Assembly: GCA_029265075.1 (NCBI GenBank)
Contig: JAJUJZ010000005.1
Location: forward strand, 1-55,907
Reading direction: 5' to 3'
DNA: 55,907 bases
Origin: Gammaproteobacteria bacterium
GTDB taxonomy: Bacteria; Pseudomonadota; Gammaproteobacteria; Pseudomonadales; CAMLJR01
This document shows, in pieces, positions 8,170 through 17,006 of this stretch. How positions within the stretch are numbered: position 1 is the stretch's first letter; each line of letters begins with the position of its first letter. A model generated the notes under the pieces. The model searched no databases. It saw nothing but the letters and a program-made list of their open reading frames with translations, and had not been told where the DNA came from. The position numbers and the translations under genes were made by a program.

Positions 8170-10278
8170 TCAGAACCGGTAGCCTACCGTGACCGAGCCG
8201 TTCAGTGGTGCGGCGTAATAGCCGACTTCATAAAGGCTGGTGAGATATTTCTCATTGGTCAGGTTGTTTACGTTCAGTAGTACATAGGCGTTGTCACTGA
8301 AATCCCAGCGCGCGAAACCGTTCACCAGCAGATAGCTGCGCTGACGGATTTCCACATTGGAGTAACCATCCAGTTTGGCGGTGTCACTCTGCCAGCGGCC
8401 GCTGAGGCCAATACTGATATCTGGATTAACCGGTAACCGCGAACTGATCGCGAAGTTGACCGTTCGGCGCGGCACCCATTCGTAGGTGTCGTCGCCCTGT
8501 TCATCCTCGAGCTGAAGCCAGGTTGCGCCGATCAGCACTTCGACATGGTCGCCAATCCGCCCCGACAGCTCCAGCTCGACGCCTTCCGACCTGATGTCTA
8601 CACCGGTGTAGTAATAGTTGTTGGTAGCCGGATTGAGTCCGACGAAAGTCCCCAGTCCTTCCTGCTCGGCACTGAACAGTGCCAGCGTCGTCAGCAGCTG
8701 ATCATCCAGCCATCCCGCCTTGACACCGGCTTCGTAGTTGACTCCCTTCGTCGGCGCCAGATATTCCTGATTGATGTCGTAATAGTCCTGCGGCTGATAG
8801 ATATCCGAATAGCTGGCGTAGACCAGCACTGCGTCGGTGATATCGACCGTTACGCCGGCATAGGGACTGATCTCACGCTCGCTCTGGCTGAACGGGTCGC
8901 TGAACAGATCGCCGTCGCGCCTGAACTCTATCGCGTTGACGCCAAGAACCACAGCAACGCGATCATGCGGCTTGAGCCGGGTGGCGCCGTACACGCGGGT
9001 CAGTTCGATATTCGTCAGACTGTAATGCGTACGGTCACCCCAGGCCGGCTCTGGTACCACATCGCCCCCATAGGGAAACGCCGGCAACGGCCCCCAGGCC
9101 GGATCAGTGCCGGACACCGGGCGCATGTGAAGCTTGCGGCGGCCTTCCGCATAGCTGACGCCGGCTGCCACTTCATGCTTTCGGCCGAAGGCCGAGAAGG
9201 CGCCGGTCAGCGCGAGGTCGAAAAGATGGGCATCGTCACGCGTGGGATAGCTGCCGGGATTACCCATCAGCCCCAGCCGGGTCACCGGATCGAAACCACT
9301 GGTGGCCTCCGGGAACACAAAGAAAAGTTTGCCGTCGTCCTCGAACAGCCGGTAGTTGTAGCTCAGCTTCAGCTCCCAGCCCGGTGCCAGGGCGACGGCG
9401 TATTCCGCGAATGCGTTATGGTTCTCCGTATCCCACCAGGCCCAGTCCTGCGAGGTGGAAGCACTCCGCCTGAAACTTGCCTGCGATCCGTCGCTGTAGC
9501 CCAGCACCAGCGCACCCCACATGTTCGAGTCGGTGTGGGAGACCTGATACGAATAGCCAGCAGTCAGCGTCGACCGGGCGCCGAGCTGCCCGTCGATCAC
9601 GCCGTACAGGAAGGTGCGGTCGTTCTCGAGGTCGCGTATGTGGGAGCCCCTGTCTTCGGTCGCCACCACCACGCGCGCCGCCCATTGACCGTCATCGGTC
9701 AGCGGCGCGGAGTAGTCAGCTTCGAGACGTACCAGATCTTCCGAGCCGGCCGTCATGCTGACACTGCCTTCGCGCTGGTTGGTGGGCCGTTTGCGAACGT
9801 AGTTGATGGTGCCGGCGGCGCTGCCGACGCCGGTCAGCAGACCGTTGGCCCCGCGGATCACCTCGATTTTGTCGAAGCCGAACGAATCGATCGCTCCCAC
9901 CACCAGCCCCCAGTTATTGGGCAGGCCGACGCCGTCAATCTGAGTGCTCTTGATCTCAAAGCCACGCGCTACATAGTTGGTCCGATTGGTTTCCCACTCC
10001 TCCACGGAGATGCCAGTCGCCAGTCGCAGCGCCTCGTTGAGGCTGTCGGCGCCGAAGTTCTGCATTTGCTGATAGTCGACAATGCTGATCGACTGGGGCG
10101 TCTCCCTGGGATCCAGCGGCAGACCGGTCGCCCCCTTGCTCGTCCTTGACTCCCGCACTGCGGTGATCAGCAACTCCTCCATGGCAGGAGGCGTCTGGCC
10201 ATTTTCTGAGGCCTGCAGGGAAGACGTGGCAACCAGCGCACTGAGCAGCGCCAGCCGCAGACAAGGGGCATCGGGCAT
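8170..10278 (-). CDS. TonB-dependent siderophore receptor
   Basis: An outer-membrane receptor of about 702 residues. The start at 10278 gives a signal peptide (CLRLALLSALVATSSLQA). GGAG lies 9 bp upstream, and the 32 residues further upstream look non-coding. The plug domain is seen in LDPRETPQSISIVDYQQMQNFGADSLNEAL (in pieces), IDGVGLPNNWG and IEVIRGANGLLTGVGSAAGTINYVRKRP. A beta-barrel rich in alternating strands follows and ends VGYYAAPLNGSVTVGYRF with the terminal Phe typical of BAM substrates. The layout matches TIGR01783-type ferric-siderophore receptors. The ligand is unknown. A dyad upstream at 10336-10358 is a possible iron-responsive operator. Confidence 0.92.
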   Translation of the reverse strand: MPDAPCLRLALLSALVATSSLQASENGQTPPAMEELLITAVRESRTSKGATGLPLDPRETPQSISIVDYQQMQNFGADSLNEALRLATGISVEEWETNRTNYVARGFEIKSTQIDGVGLPNNWGLVVGAIDSFGFDKIEVIRGANGLLTGVGSAAGTINYVRKRPTNQREGSVSMTAGSEDLVRLEADYSAPLTDDGQWAARVVVATEDRGSHIRDLENDRTFLYGVIDGQLGARSTLTAGYSYQVSHTDSNMWGALVLGYSDGSQASFRRSASTSQDWAWWDTENHNAFAEYAVALAPGWELKLSYNYRLFEDDGKLFFVFPEATSGFDPVTRLGLMGNPGSYPTRDDAHLFDLALTGAFSAFGRKHEVAAGVSYAEGRRKLHMRPVSGTDPAWGPLPAFPYGGDVVPEPAWGDRTHYSLTNIELTRVYGATRLKPHDRVAVVLGVNAIEFRRDGDLFSDPFSQSEREISPYAGVTVDITDAVLVYASYSDIYQPQDYYDINQEYLAPTKGVNYEAGVKAGWLDDQLLTTLALFSAEQEGLGTFVGLNPATNNYYYTGVDIRSEGVELELSGRIGDHVEVLIGATWLQLEDEQGDDTYEWVPRRTVNFAISSRLPVNPDISIGLSGRWQSDTAKLDGYSNVEIRQRSYLLVNGFARWDFSDNAYVLLNVNNLTNEKYLTSLYEVGYYAAPLNGSVTVGYRF

Positions 10279-10335
10279 CGGACCCATCTCCATTCCATGA
10301 GCTGAAAAACGCACAGTAATGCAAACCGGTCTCGG

Positions 10336-10358
10336 ATGCAAACGGTTATCGTTTACAT
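10336..10358. promoter_or_regulatory. 23-bp interrupted palindrome upstream of the siderophore receptor (candidate operator)
   Basis: ATG-c-AAACG-gttat-CGTTT-a-CAT is symmetric over 23 bp with only the central five bases and one flanking pair not pairing. It lies 58 bp before the receptor start. Part of it (ATGCAAAC) is repeated directly 17 bp away at 10319. Fur-type control of a siderophore receptor would be expected, but the match to the Fur 7-1-7 consensus is only partial. Confidence 0.5.
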
Positions 10359-10393
10359 TGCCGCGCCGAATCACTCCTCAGGCGCAGTCCGAT

Positions 10394-10419
10394 TCAGCCG
10401 TGATCGGTACCACGGCTGA
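10394..10419. repeat. inverted repeat, 9-bp arms, in the receptor/dioxygenase intergenic region
   Basis: TCAGCCGTG-N8-CACGGCTGA is a perfect 9-bp inverted repeat. It sits roughly midway between the divergent receptor and dioxygenase-like genes, in the only non-coding stretch there. It could be an operator or the base of an RNA hairpin. A smaller dyad (CAGCCTC-N5-GAGGCTG) follows at 10468-10486. Confidence 0.5.
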
Positions 10420-10518
10420 TTTGCGTTCACGGCAGGACTGGGTCAGACTCGGGGTTCACTTTATTTACAGCCTCCGGATGAGGCTGGCTGGCTCAGCCCG
10501 GGATGTACAACAGAGCCA

Positions 10519-11440
10519 GTGGAACGTTTGCTTACCTTGGCGAAGGGCATGGATAGTTTTCGTCAGGCTGCCCGCATCGGACGGCACGATCACCCCCTCA
10601 GCACGCTCAGGCAAGCCCTGAGTCGCTGGCGAGTACGCTCCCTCGTCAGCAGCATCCGCGCGCTGATTCATTTCGGCCCGTGGCGGCATCTCTGTCGCGC
10701 TGCAGTACGGCTCAGCCGGCCGCCCGTTCACATGGCGCCCCGGCAGAGCGAGCGGCCCTCACTCCTGCCGCAGCTCGACACTTCATCAGCAGTGAGGCAG
10801 TTGCAGCAATCGAGCTACGCCGTAGTCGGTGCGCTGCACCCAGCACCACTGGCACGTCTGCGATCGATCACCGAACGCCTGCCGCTGGGTGAATATCCAC
10901 TGATGCATCTTGATCGACGACGACATCGCTGACCTCGCTCGCGATCCGCAGGTGCTGGCAGTGCTGCGGGCCTGGTTCCGCTGTGAACCGGTGCTGCTTG
11001 AATCAACCCTGATGGTGACCGGTGGCCAGGGCTCACTGCGCAGCGGCGACCAGACCCACTTTCACTACGACTTTGCGGGCTGGCACTCGCTCAACCTCTT
11101 CCTCTACCTCACTGATGTGCAAGAGGGCTCCGCCGTGCACGAGGTCGTGAGCGGCAGCGATCGCAGCATCGGGCTGCGCGAGATCTGCCTCTCCGTGAAT
11201 CGCACCGAACAGCGGGTGGTCCGCCACTTTGGCGCGGCCATCCATCCCATCATGGGGCCTGCTGGCACGCTGTTTTTCGAACACACTGAGGCGCTGCACC
11301 GTCGCCGCATCAGTGGCGAACGTCGTGTCATGCTCAATCTGCTCTATGCCAGCCACCGCGGCTGGCTCAGTCACGGGCGCGCATCCGCTGAGCAGCTCCG
11401 GCGGCGCGCCCGGCAGTGGGCAGCCGCCTCGGACGCCTGA
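10519..11440 (+). pseudogene. phytanoyl-CoA dioxygenase (PhyH)-like gene, apparently frameshifted near 10905-10912
   Basis: Two frames together make one plausible Fe(II)/2-oxoglutarate dioxygenase-like protein of about 305 residues. Frame 1 (10519-10932) supplies the N-part, ending LRSITERLPLGEYPLMH. Frame 2 (from about 10910 to 11440) continues IDDDIADLARDPQVLAVL, then the metal ligands His-Tyr-Asp in HFHYDFAGWH, the strand LNLFLYLTDV, and a distal His in HTEALHRRR. Frame 2 has no credible start of its own: its first usable codon is a TTG with no ribosome site. A one-base change would restore a single frame. It could be a real mutation or an assembly error. Substrate unknown; the gene is divergent from the siderophore receptor. 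Confidence 0.65.
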
Positions 11441-11484
11441 CTCAGTCCCACACAAACGACCGTTATCATTGCTATGATCGACAG

Positions 11485-11516
11485 CCCGCGCTGCCAGCAC
11501 AGCGCGGGTTCGAACC
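11485..11516. terminator. GC-rich hairpin plus adjoining 10-bp palindrome between the dioxygenase-like gene and the SDR
   Basis: CCCGCGCTG-N6-CAGCGCGGG (11485-11508) is a perfect 9-bp stem. It is directly overlapped by the palindrome GGTTCGAACC (11507-11516). No U-tract follows, so a rho-independent terminator is doubtful. A hairpin in the SDR leader or an operator is equally possible. Confidence 0.35.
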
Positions 11517-11539
11517 ATAATGGATAACAGGAGTGCATC

Positions 11540-12352
11540 ATGAAAGAGCTGCGAGACAAGGTTGCGGTCATTACCGGCGGCGCCTCGGGGATTGGCAGGT
11601 CGCTGGCGGCACGCTTGCAGCAGGAAGGCATGACCGTTGTCATTGCTGACTTCGACCGCGATCAGCTCGCGCGAACCAGCGATGAACTGGGCGTGCTGGG
11701 CGTGCCGACCGATGTGTCACGCTACGAAGAGGTGGAACAGCTGGCTGCGACTGTCAAGGCACGGTATGGCGCGGTGCATCTGATCTGCAACAATGCAGGC
11801 GTTGGCATCTATGCCGGCTTCGAACGACTCTCGCTCGACGATATCCGCTGGATGATGGATGTCAATTTCTGGGGTGTCGTCCACGGTACCCGGGCGTTCC
11901 TGCCGTTGCTGCGAGAGAACGCCGACGGCGGCCACATCATGAACACCGCCTCCATGAACAGCCTCTATGTGCTGCCGGGCGGCACGGCGTATGGCGCATC
12001 AAAGTTCGCAGTACTGGGATTCACCGAGACACTGGCCGCCGAGCTGGCGCTGGAAGGGGCGCCGATAGGTGTCACCGCCTTCTGCCCCGGCCCGACTCGC
12101 ACTGCCATTGCCGAAAGTCCGGGCAAGCGCCCGCGCAGCTACGGCACACTGCCGGTGCTGGATGAAACCGATGTGGCCAGCCGTGCTTTCCAGTCACTGA
12201 ACCTCGACAGCTACATCGCCCCCGAGCCCGTCGTGGAGATGGCGGTCGAAGCGATCCGGGAAAACCGTTTCTGGGTCATTTCTCATCCCGACCTGATGGA
12301 GCCCTATACAGAGCGTCACCAGGCAGTGATGGCGGCTATCGGCCGCGCGTAG
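11540..12352 (+). CDS. short-chain dehydrogenase/reductase (SDR)
   Basis: A 270-residue classical SDR. The cofactor loop is TGGASGIG (residues 12-19), NNAG is present, the catalytic pair is Tyr151 and Lys155 (YGASK), and Ser is upstream in NTASMNSL. FDRD after the second strand ends in an acidic Asp, which suggests NAD(H) rather than NADP(H) preference. After the active site it has CPGPTRTAI. The ribosome site AGGAG lies 6 bp before the ATG. The substrate cannot be predicted. The neighbouring SnoaL-like gene is convergent. Confidence 0.9.
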   Translation: MKELRDKVAVITGGASGIGRSLAARLQQEGMTVVIADFDRDQLARTSDELGVLGVPTDVSRYEEVEQLAATVKARYGAVHLICNNAGVGIYAGFERLSLDDIRWMMDVNFWGVVHGTRAFLPLLRENADGGHIMNTASMNSLYVLPGGTAYGASKFAVLGFTETLAAELALEGAPIGVTAFCPGPTRTAIAESPGKRPRSYGTLPVLDETDVASRAFQSLNLDSYIAPEPVVEMAVEAIRENRFWVISHPDLMEPYTERHQAVMAAIGRA

Positions 12353-12358
12353 CGCGCT

Positions 12359-12393
12359 GGCAGGGCCCCGTCGCTGGAAGATGGGGCCCTGCC
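12359..12393. terminator. bidirectional hairpin between convergent SDR and SnoaL-like genes
   Basis: GGCAGGGCCCC-N13-GGGGCCCTGCC is an 11-bp perfect stem placed exactly between the two convergent stops (12352 and 12411). It lacks a long U-tract on either side. Position and strength still favour transcript ending or RNA 3'-end protection for both genes. Confidence 0.55.
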
Positions 12394-12410
12394 CGATATT
12401 CAGCCACTGA

Positions 12411-12908
12411 CTATCTGGGCAGGTACCTGGCTCCTGGCGGCTTGCCTTCCGTCCACAGCGGTGATGAATCCCAGTGCTCGGCGATGCGGCCATTTTCGAT
12501 GCGGAACATGTCGAACCAGGTCATGTAATAGACCTCCCCCTCGCAGGTCGGATTATCGACCTTGCGCACGAAGCTCAGCGTGACCTTGTCACCCTCCGCA
12601 ACCACCGCGATCAATGGCTGTCTGATCCGATCAGCGATTTCACCAGGCTCGCGGACCTGCTTGAAGAAATCGACGAAGGTCTGGCGCCCGGATGGCAGAT
12701 TGGGGTTGTGCTGGATGTACTCGTCGGCCATAAATTCGGCAGCGCGATCCAGATGACCTCCCTCATAGACGATCCGCCAGAAATCGAACACCAGACGCTT
12801 GTTGCGCGCCAGCTCCGGGTCATCACTCTGCAGCAGGGCCAGCTGATCCTCACATGGCTCAGGCGGTACCCCCGTCGGCCGCACCGGGTTGAAACGAGTT
12901 TCTTGCAT
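12411..12908 (-). CDS. SnoaL-like/NTF2-fold protein
   Basis: A 165-residue cytosolic protein with the SnoaL-like polyketide-cyclase/NTF2 pattern: an N-terminal helix ARNKRLVFDFWRIVYEGGHLD, then ADEYIQHNPNLPSGRQTFVDFF, then the beta-sheet segments VVAEGDKVTLSF, MTWFDMFRIENGRIAEHWD. These folds often act as isomerases, cyclases or hydratases on small molecules; the reaction here is unknown. It is divergent from the Bcr/CflA exporter, with a TetR-like dyad between them, so the two may share control. Confidence 0.85.
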   Translation of the reverse strand: MQETRFNPVRPTGVPPEPCEDQLALLQSDDPELARNKRLVFDFWRIVYEGGHLDRAAEFMADEYIQHNPNLPSGRQTFVDFFKQVREPGEIADRIRQPLIAVVAEGDKVTLSFVRKVDNPTCEGEVYYMTWFDMFRIENGRIAEHWDSSPLWTEGKPPGARYLPR

Positions 12909-12971
12909 GCAGCTATCCTCCAGGCTGTCTGATTATCTGACGGCTCTGATCGCCGTTACCTGAAGCATAAC

Positions 12972-12989
12972 CTGAACCGACTGGTTCGG
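12972..12989. promoter_or_regulatory. candidate TetR-type operator between the SnoaL-like and Bcr/CflA genes
   Basis: The core GAACC-GACT-GGTTC is a perfect 5-4-5 inverted repeat; widened to CTGAACC/GGTTCGG it pairs 6 of 7. An ACCGACTGGT-type core is common in operators of TetR-family efflux repressors. The site is 87 bp before the exporter ATG and 64 bp before the SnoaL-like start. No TetR gene is in the window, so the regulator is unknown. Confidence 0.4.
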
Positions 12990-13058
12990 CACCTCTGCTG
13001 ATTGCCAGCAGCGGTTTCTGCGCGTATCGTGCACGCTCTTCCTGGTAGTATCGTCGTG

Positions 13059-14249
13059 ATGCACACCCTGCCCAAAACGCCACCGCTGATCATTCTCGCT
13101 CTGGCCTCGGCCGTCATGATCGGCCCCTTCTCGCTAGACACTTATCTGCCGGCCTTTCCGGCCATCGCTGCAGCGCTGGAAGTGGATGAACAGGCAATCT
13201 CGCTGAGTGTGTCGGTCTACATCATTTCGCTGGCGCTGGGACAACTGGTGGGTGGTGCGCTGTCCGATCGCTTCGGGCGCAAGTCTGTCCTGTTTGGCGG
13301 ACTGGGGCTGTTTGCAGTCACCAGCCTGTTCCTGGCGCAGGCGCAGACGCTCAACAGCCTGTTGCTTGGGCGTGCAGTACAGGCCTTCGGCGCGGGCTGG
13401 GCTCTGGTGTCGGTTCCCGCTCTGGTGCGGGACCGGCTCTCAGGCCAGGAAGCTGCCAAACTGTTTTCGATGATGGGGCTGATCGCCATCATCGCCCCGG
13501 CCATAGCACCATCGATTGGCAGCCTGCTGCTCAAACTTGGTCCGTGGCAGCTGGTGTTTTACTTTCTGGCCTTCTATGCGGTGCTCATCATGCCGCTGCT
13601 GGCGCATATGTTTGCAACCTGGGCATTGCCGCCACCTGCGCGATCCGGACCACAGATCGGTTTCATTGCCCGTTATGTCGACGTACTGAGCAACCGCGCC
13701 GCGCTGCCCTTTATTGGCTGGCAGGTAGGCTGCTTCTCGATCGTCATGATCTTCATTTCGCACGCATCGTTCATCTATCAGGGGCACTTCGGGCTGTCCG
13801 AGGATGGCTTCGCACTGTTTTTTGCGCTCAATATTGTCGCCATGATGGGCTTCAATCTGACGAACCGGGCCCTGCTGGCGCGGCTGCAGTCTGTGCGGAT
13901 CCTGCGTATGGGCACAGTGCTGCAGGCGGCGAGCGTGCTGGTGCTGGTGGTAGCTGCGGCCCTGGACAGTTCACTTGTCGTAATCGTGCTGCTGCTCGCG
14001 CTAAGCATCGGATCGGTGGCGCTGATCGGTCCTAATATTCAGGCCTGCTTTCTGGAACACTTCCCCACCAGCGGCGGCACCGCTGCGGCCCTGATGGGCG
14101 CTTCGCAGTTCGGCTTTGCGGGCATCATCTCTGCATTCACCGCGCTGCTGCCTCACACCATCACGGCAATGTTTGCAGCGATGCTGGTCTGCGCCGCCGG
14201 CAACCTTTTCTTCATGTGGCGCCTGCAGGTCAACAGCCGTGCCGGCTGA
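13059..14249 (+). CDS. Bcr/CflA family multidrug exporter (MFS)
   Basis: A 396-residue major-facilitator protein with 12 predicted helices. The start MHTLPKTPPLIILALASAVMIGP and the first-loop signature SLDTYLPAFPAIAAAL are diagnostic of the Bcr/CflA drug:H+ antiporters. GGALSDRFGRKSVLFGGL is the motif-A loop. I chose the ATG at 13059 to match family starts, although the ribosome site is poor; a GTG at 13056 abuts it. Likely role: export of hydrophobic drugs or metabolites across the inner membrane. Divergent from a SnoaL-like gene. Confidence 0.9.
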   Translation: MHTLPKTPPLIILALASAVMIGPFSLDTYLPAFPAIAAALEVDEQAISLSVSVYIISLALGQLVGGALSDRFGRKSVLFGGLGLFAVTSLFLAQAQTLNSLLLGRAVQAFGAGWALVSVPALVRDRLSGQEAAKLFSMMGLIAIIAPAIAPSIGSLLLKLGPWQLVFYFLAFYAVLIMPLLAHMFATWALPPPARSGPQIGFIARYVDVLSNRAALPFIGWQVGCFSIVMIFISHASFIYQGHFGLSEDGFALFFALNIVAMMGFNLTNRALLARLQSVRILRMGTVLQAASVLVLVVAAALDSSLVVIVLLLALSIGSVALIGPNIQACFLEHFPTSGGTAAALMGASQFGFAGIISAFTALLPHTITAMFAAMLVCAAGNLFFMWRLQVNSRAG

Positions 14250-14358
14250 CAGTCGCAAGGCGTGATCCAGCCCGCAGGACCTGCAGCCGCCGGCGACTTG
14301 CCGGAATTTATCGCTTTGCGGGCAGTCTTTTTAATACCTTCAACAACGGAGCAGGACC

Positions 14359-14622
14359 ATGAAGCGGATTCTGACGATCGGCGCCTGTGCGCTGCTGTTT
14401 TCGAGTGTGACCTTCGCTTTCGGCGATGATGATGAAAAGGTGTCGGCTGACGCGCTGATCAAAGCGGTGCAGACCGCTGTTGCCACCTATCCCGGCGAGA
14501 TCTCTGACGTCGAGGTGGACAAGAAACGGGACAAACTCGTGATCGAAGTTGAAGTCGTTGGTGCTGACGGCGAGCGCGAAATCCACATCGACGCGGCGAC
14601 CGGCGAAGTGATCAACAAGTAG
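14359..14622 (+). CDS. small PepSY-domain exported protein
   Basis: An 87-residue protein with a signal peptide (residues 1-20, ending TFAFG) and one PepSY-like domain. The hallmark ending DGEREIHIDAATGEVINK matches the strand-turn that defines PepSY. Such proteins are periplasmic; inhibitory or chaperone-like roles are proposed for the family. GGAGCAGG before the ATG serves as ribosome site. It is monocistronic and followed by a strong hairpin terminator. Confidence 0.85.
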   Translation: MKRILTIGACALLFSSVTFAFGDDDEKVSADALIKAVQTAVATYPGEISDVEVDKKRDKLVIEVEVVGADGEREIHIDAATGEVINK

Positions 14623-14632
14623 TGCGGTACAA

Positions 14633-14667
14633 CCCGCCCCTCATCACGAGGGGCGGGCATTGCTTTT
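14633..14667 (+). terminator. rho-independent terminator after the PepSY gene
   Basis: CCCGCCCCTC-N5-GAGGGGCGGG is a perfect 10-bp GC stem beginning 10 bp after the PepSY stop. It is followed by CATTGCTTTT, a short U-rich tail. Confidence 0.8.
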
Positions 14668-14726
14668 GTACTTTTCCTTCCAGTTCTTCGTTCCCACCCC
14701 CGACAATCCGCTCATCCGGACGGCTG

Positions 14727-15368
14727 TCATGCCGTGGATTGCAGCTGCTCACCCGGCGTGTCGACGGCACGTCTGATCCAGCGATAGACACGCATCGGCG
14801 GCACATTGCGCCACTCGCCAACCGTGCAGGGCTTGCCCAGAATCGGCTCCGCCAGCACCGCTACGTCATTGCGGAACTGATAGGCGACAAAACGACCGCC
14901 CGGCGCCAGTAAACCGGCGATCGACTGCAGGATGCTGCGGCCAGTCGCTGCCGGCATCGTCGAGAACGGAATACCGGAAATAATGGCGTCCGGCGCGCCG
15001 AGTCCGTAGTGCTGGAGAATGGCCGGCAGATCCGCGGCACTGCCGTGGTGATTGATGAGCCGCGGGTCGGTGATATTTACATCGAGCAGGTCAATGAATT
15101 CGCGGCTCATGTCGATGGTCAGCAGCGTGGCATCAGCCGGCAGCCGGGCCAGAATGGCTCGCGTCGTGCCACCAGTCCCTGGCCCCAGCTCGACCACGAG
15201 GCGGGCTTCGTCCAGCAGCGCCGCCTGGATGATCTTCTGCTCCAGGAAGCGTGAGCTCGGAATCAGAGAGCCGACTTCCTGCGGGTTGCGCAGGAAGCCG
15301 GCGAAGAAGGCCAGCGGGTTGGTATCTCGGATGGAAAGACTGTCACTGCTCAGCCGGGATTCGCGCAT
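14727..15368 (-). CDS. class I SAM-dependent methyltransferase, phospholipid N-methyltransferase-like
   Basis: A 213-residue methyltransferase from the ATG at 15368 (GAGAGG just upstream). FFAGFLRNPQEVGSLIPSSRFLEQ is the hallmark N-terminus of PmtA/KsgA-like phospholipid methyltransferases, and VVELGPGTGGTTRAIL (residues 58-73) is the SAM-binding loop. IISGIPFSTMP replaces the NPPY-type motif, as in PmtA. A likely role is methylation of phosphatidylethanolamine or a related polar head group. It may instead methylate another amine. It lies directly downstream of purF on the same strand, 82 bp away. Confidence 0.78.
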   Translation of the reverse strand: MRESRLSSDSLSIRDTNPLAFFAGFLRNPQEVGSLIPSSRFLEQKIIQAALLDEARLVVELGPGTGGTTRAILARLPADATLLTIDMSREFIDLLDVNITDPRLINHHGSAADLPAILQHYGLGAPDAIISGIPFSTMPAATGRSILQSIAGLLAPGGRFVAYQFRNDVAVLAEPILGKPCTVGEWRNVPPMRVYRWIRRAVDTPGEQLQSTA

Positions 15369-15450
15369 ACGGCCCTCTCGTCCGGTAATCGATAAGGGAC
15401 CGCATTGCTTCGGTCCCATCCGTCACGAGACAGCGCGCCCGACCGTAGGT

Positions 15451-16980
15451 TCAGGCGATATTGTTATGTAACCCGATCACCGCATCGGCGCCACCACTGC
15501 TCCCCGCCGCGTCGCGTCGCGCCTTGCTGGCATCACTGCGTTCGTCGGCAATACGCTGCAGATAGCTGGCATCGACATCGCCGGTGACGTACTTGCCATC
15601 GAAGACCGCGCAGTCAAACATCTTGATCTTGGGACTGCCCTCCGCCGAGCTGGCGACGAGGTCGTCCAGGTTCTGATAGACCAGCCAGTCGGCACCGATC
15701 AGCTGAGCCACCTCTGCCTCGGTCCGGTTGTGTGCGACCAGCTCCTCCACGCTCGGCATATCGATGCCGTAGACGTTGGGATAACGCACGGGTGGCGCTG
15801 CCGAGGCAAAATAAACTTTATTCGCGCCCGCTTCCCGTGCCATCTCGATGATCTGCCGGCAGGTCGTTCCGCGGACGATCGAGTCATCCACCAGCATCAC
15901 ATTCTTGCCCTGAAACTCCAGCCCGATGGCATTCAGTTTCTGGCGCACCGACTTCTTGCGCTGGTTCTGGCCCGGCATGATGAAGGTACGACCGATATAG
16001 CGGTTCTTGACCAGGCCTTCCCGGAACTTCACCCCAAGACGCTGAGCCATCGCCTGCGCCGCCACCCGGCTGGAGTCGGGAATCGGAATGATGACGTCGA
16101 TATCGTGATCGGGCTGCTCCTGCAGGATTTTCTCGGCCAGCTTCTCGCCCTGCCGCAACCGCGCCTTGTAGACCGACACCCCGTCCATGATGGAGTCTGG
16201 CCGCGCAAAGTAGACATGTTCGAAGATGCAGGGCGACAGTACGGGTGCATCCGCGCACTGGCGGCTGTGCAGCCGGCCCCGCATATCGATATAGATGGCC
16301 TGCCCCGGCTCGACATCGCCGATCAGTTTGAAGCCCAGCACGTCCAGAGCAACGCTCTCGGAGGCGAACATGTACTCGGTGCCCGCGGGCGTTTCCCGCT
16401 TGCCATAGACGATCGGCCGGATGCCGTGCGGATCACGGAAGCCGATCAGTCCGTAGTTGGCGATCATCGCAACCACGGCATAGCTGCCCTTGCAGCGCCG
16501 GTGCACACTGCGCACCGCGTCGAAAATATCGTCCGGCCCCGGCACCAGCTTGCCCAGCGTCTGCAGCTCATGGGCAAAGACGTTGAGCAGGACCTCCGAG
16601 TCGGACTCGGTATTGAGATGACGCAGATCGGACTGGAACAGCTCACGGCTCAGCTCAGTCGCATTAGTGAGGTTGCCGTTGTGGGCCAGCGCAATGCCGT
16701 AGGGCGAGTTGACGTAGAACGGCTGCGCCAGCGCCGGACTGGAGGAGCCGGCCGTCGGATAGCGGACGTGACCAATGCCCATGGTGCCGTGCAGGTCGCG
16801 CATGTGGCGGGTATGGAACACGTCGCGCACCAGGCCATTGCCTTTGCGCTGATTGAAGGTGCCGTTGTGGCACGTCACGATGCCGGCGGCATCCTGGCCG
16901 CGATGTTGCAGAACCGTCAGGGCGTCGTACAGCTCCTGGTTGACATACTCGTTGCCGACAATACCGACGATCCCGCACAT
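15451..16980 (-). CDS. purF: amidophosphoribosyltransferase
   Basis: A 509-residue enzyme committing PRPP to purine synthesis with glutamine as ammonia donor. It starts [13 protein letters not shown], so Cys2 becomes the N-terminal nucleophile of the glutaminase domain once Met is removed. [11 protein letters not shown], the YPTAGSSS loop and the [10 protein letters not shown] segment follow. The PRPP loop [13 protein letters not shown] lies near residues 355-367. The ATG at 16980 has GGAG 8 bp upstream; the longer frame upstream belongs to cvpA. Operon with cvpA, the classic purF pairing. Confidence 0.97.
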   Translation of the reverse strand: MCGIVGIVGNEYVNQELYDALTVLQHRGQDAAGIVTCHNGTFNQRKGNGLVRDVFHTRHMRDLHGTMGIGHVRYPTAGSSSPALAQPFYVNSPYGIALAHNGNLTNATELSRELFQSDLRHLNTESDSEVLLNVFAHELQTLGKLVPGPDDIFDAVRSVHRRCKGSYAVVAMIANYGLIGFRDPHGIRPIVYGKRETPAGTEYMFASESVALDVLGFKLIGDVEPGQAIYIDMRGRLHSRQCADAPVLSPCIFEHVYFARPDSIMDGVSVYKARLRQGEKLAEKILQEQPDHDIDVIIPIPDSSRVAAQAMAQRLGVKFREGLVKNRYIGRTFIMPGQNQRKKSVRQKLNAIGLEFQGKNVMLVDDSIVRGTTCRQIIEMAREAGANKVYFASAAPPVRYPNVYGIDMPSVEELVAHNRTEAEVAQLIGADWLVYQNLDDLVASSAEGSPKIKMFDCAVFDGKYVTGDVDASYLQRIADERSDASKARRDAAGSSGGADAVIGLHNNIA

Positions 16981-17006
16981 ACCGCTTACTCCGCCAAAAG
17001 GTCTGC

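Noticed and set aside
10910-11440. Second part of the dioxygenase-like gene as a complete gene starting with TTG at 10910
   Set aside because: It lacks the N-terminal fold of the family, which is found in the adjoining frame, and has no ribosome site.
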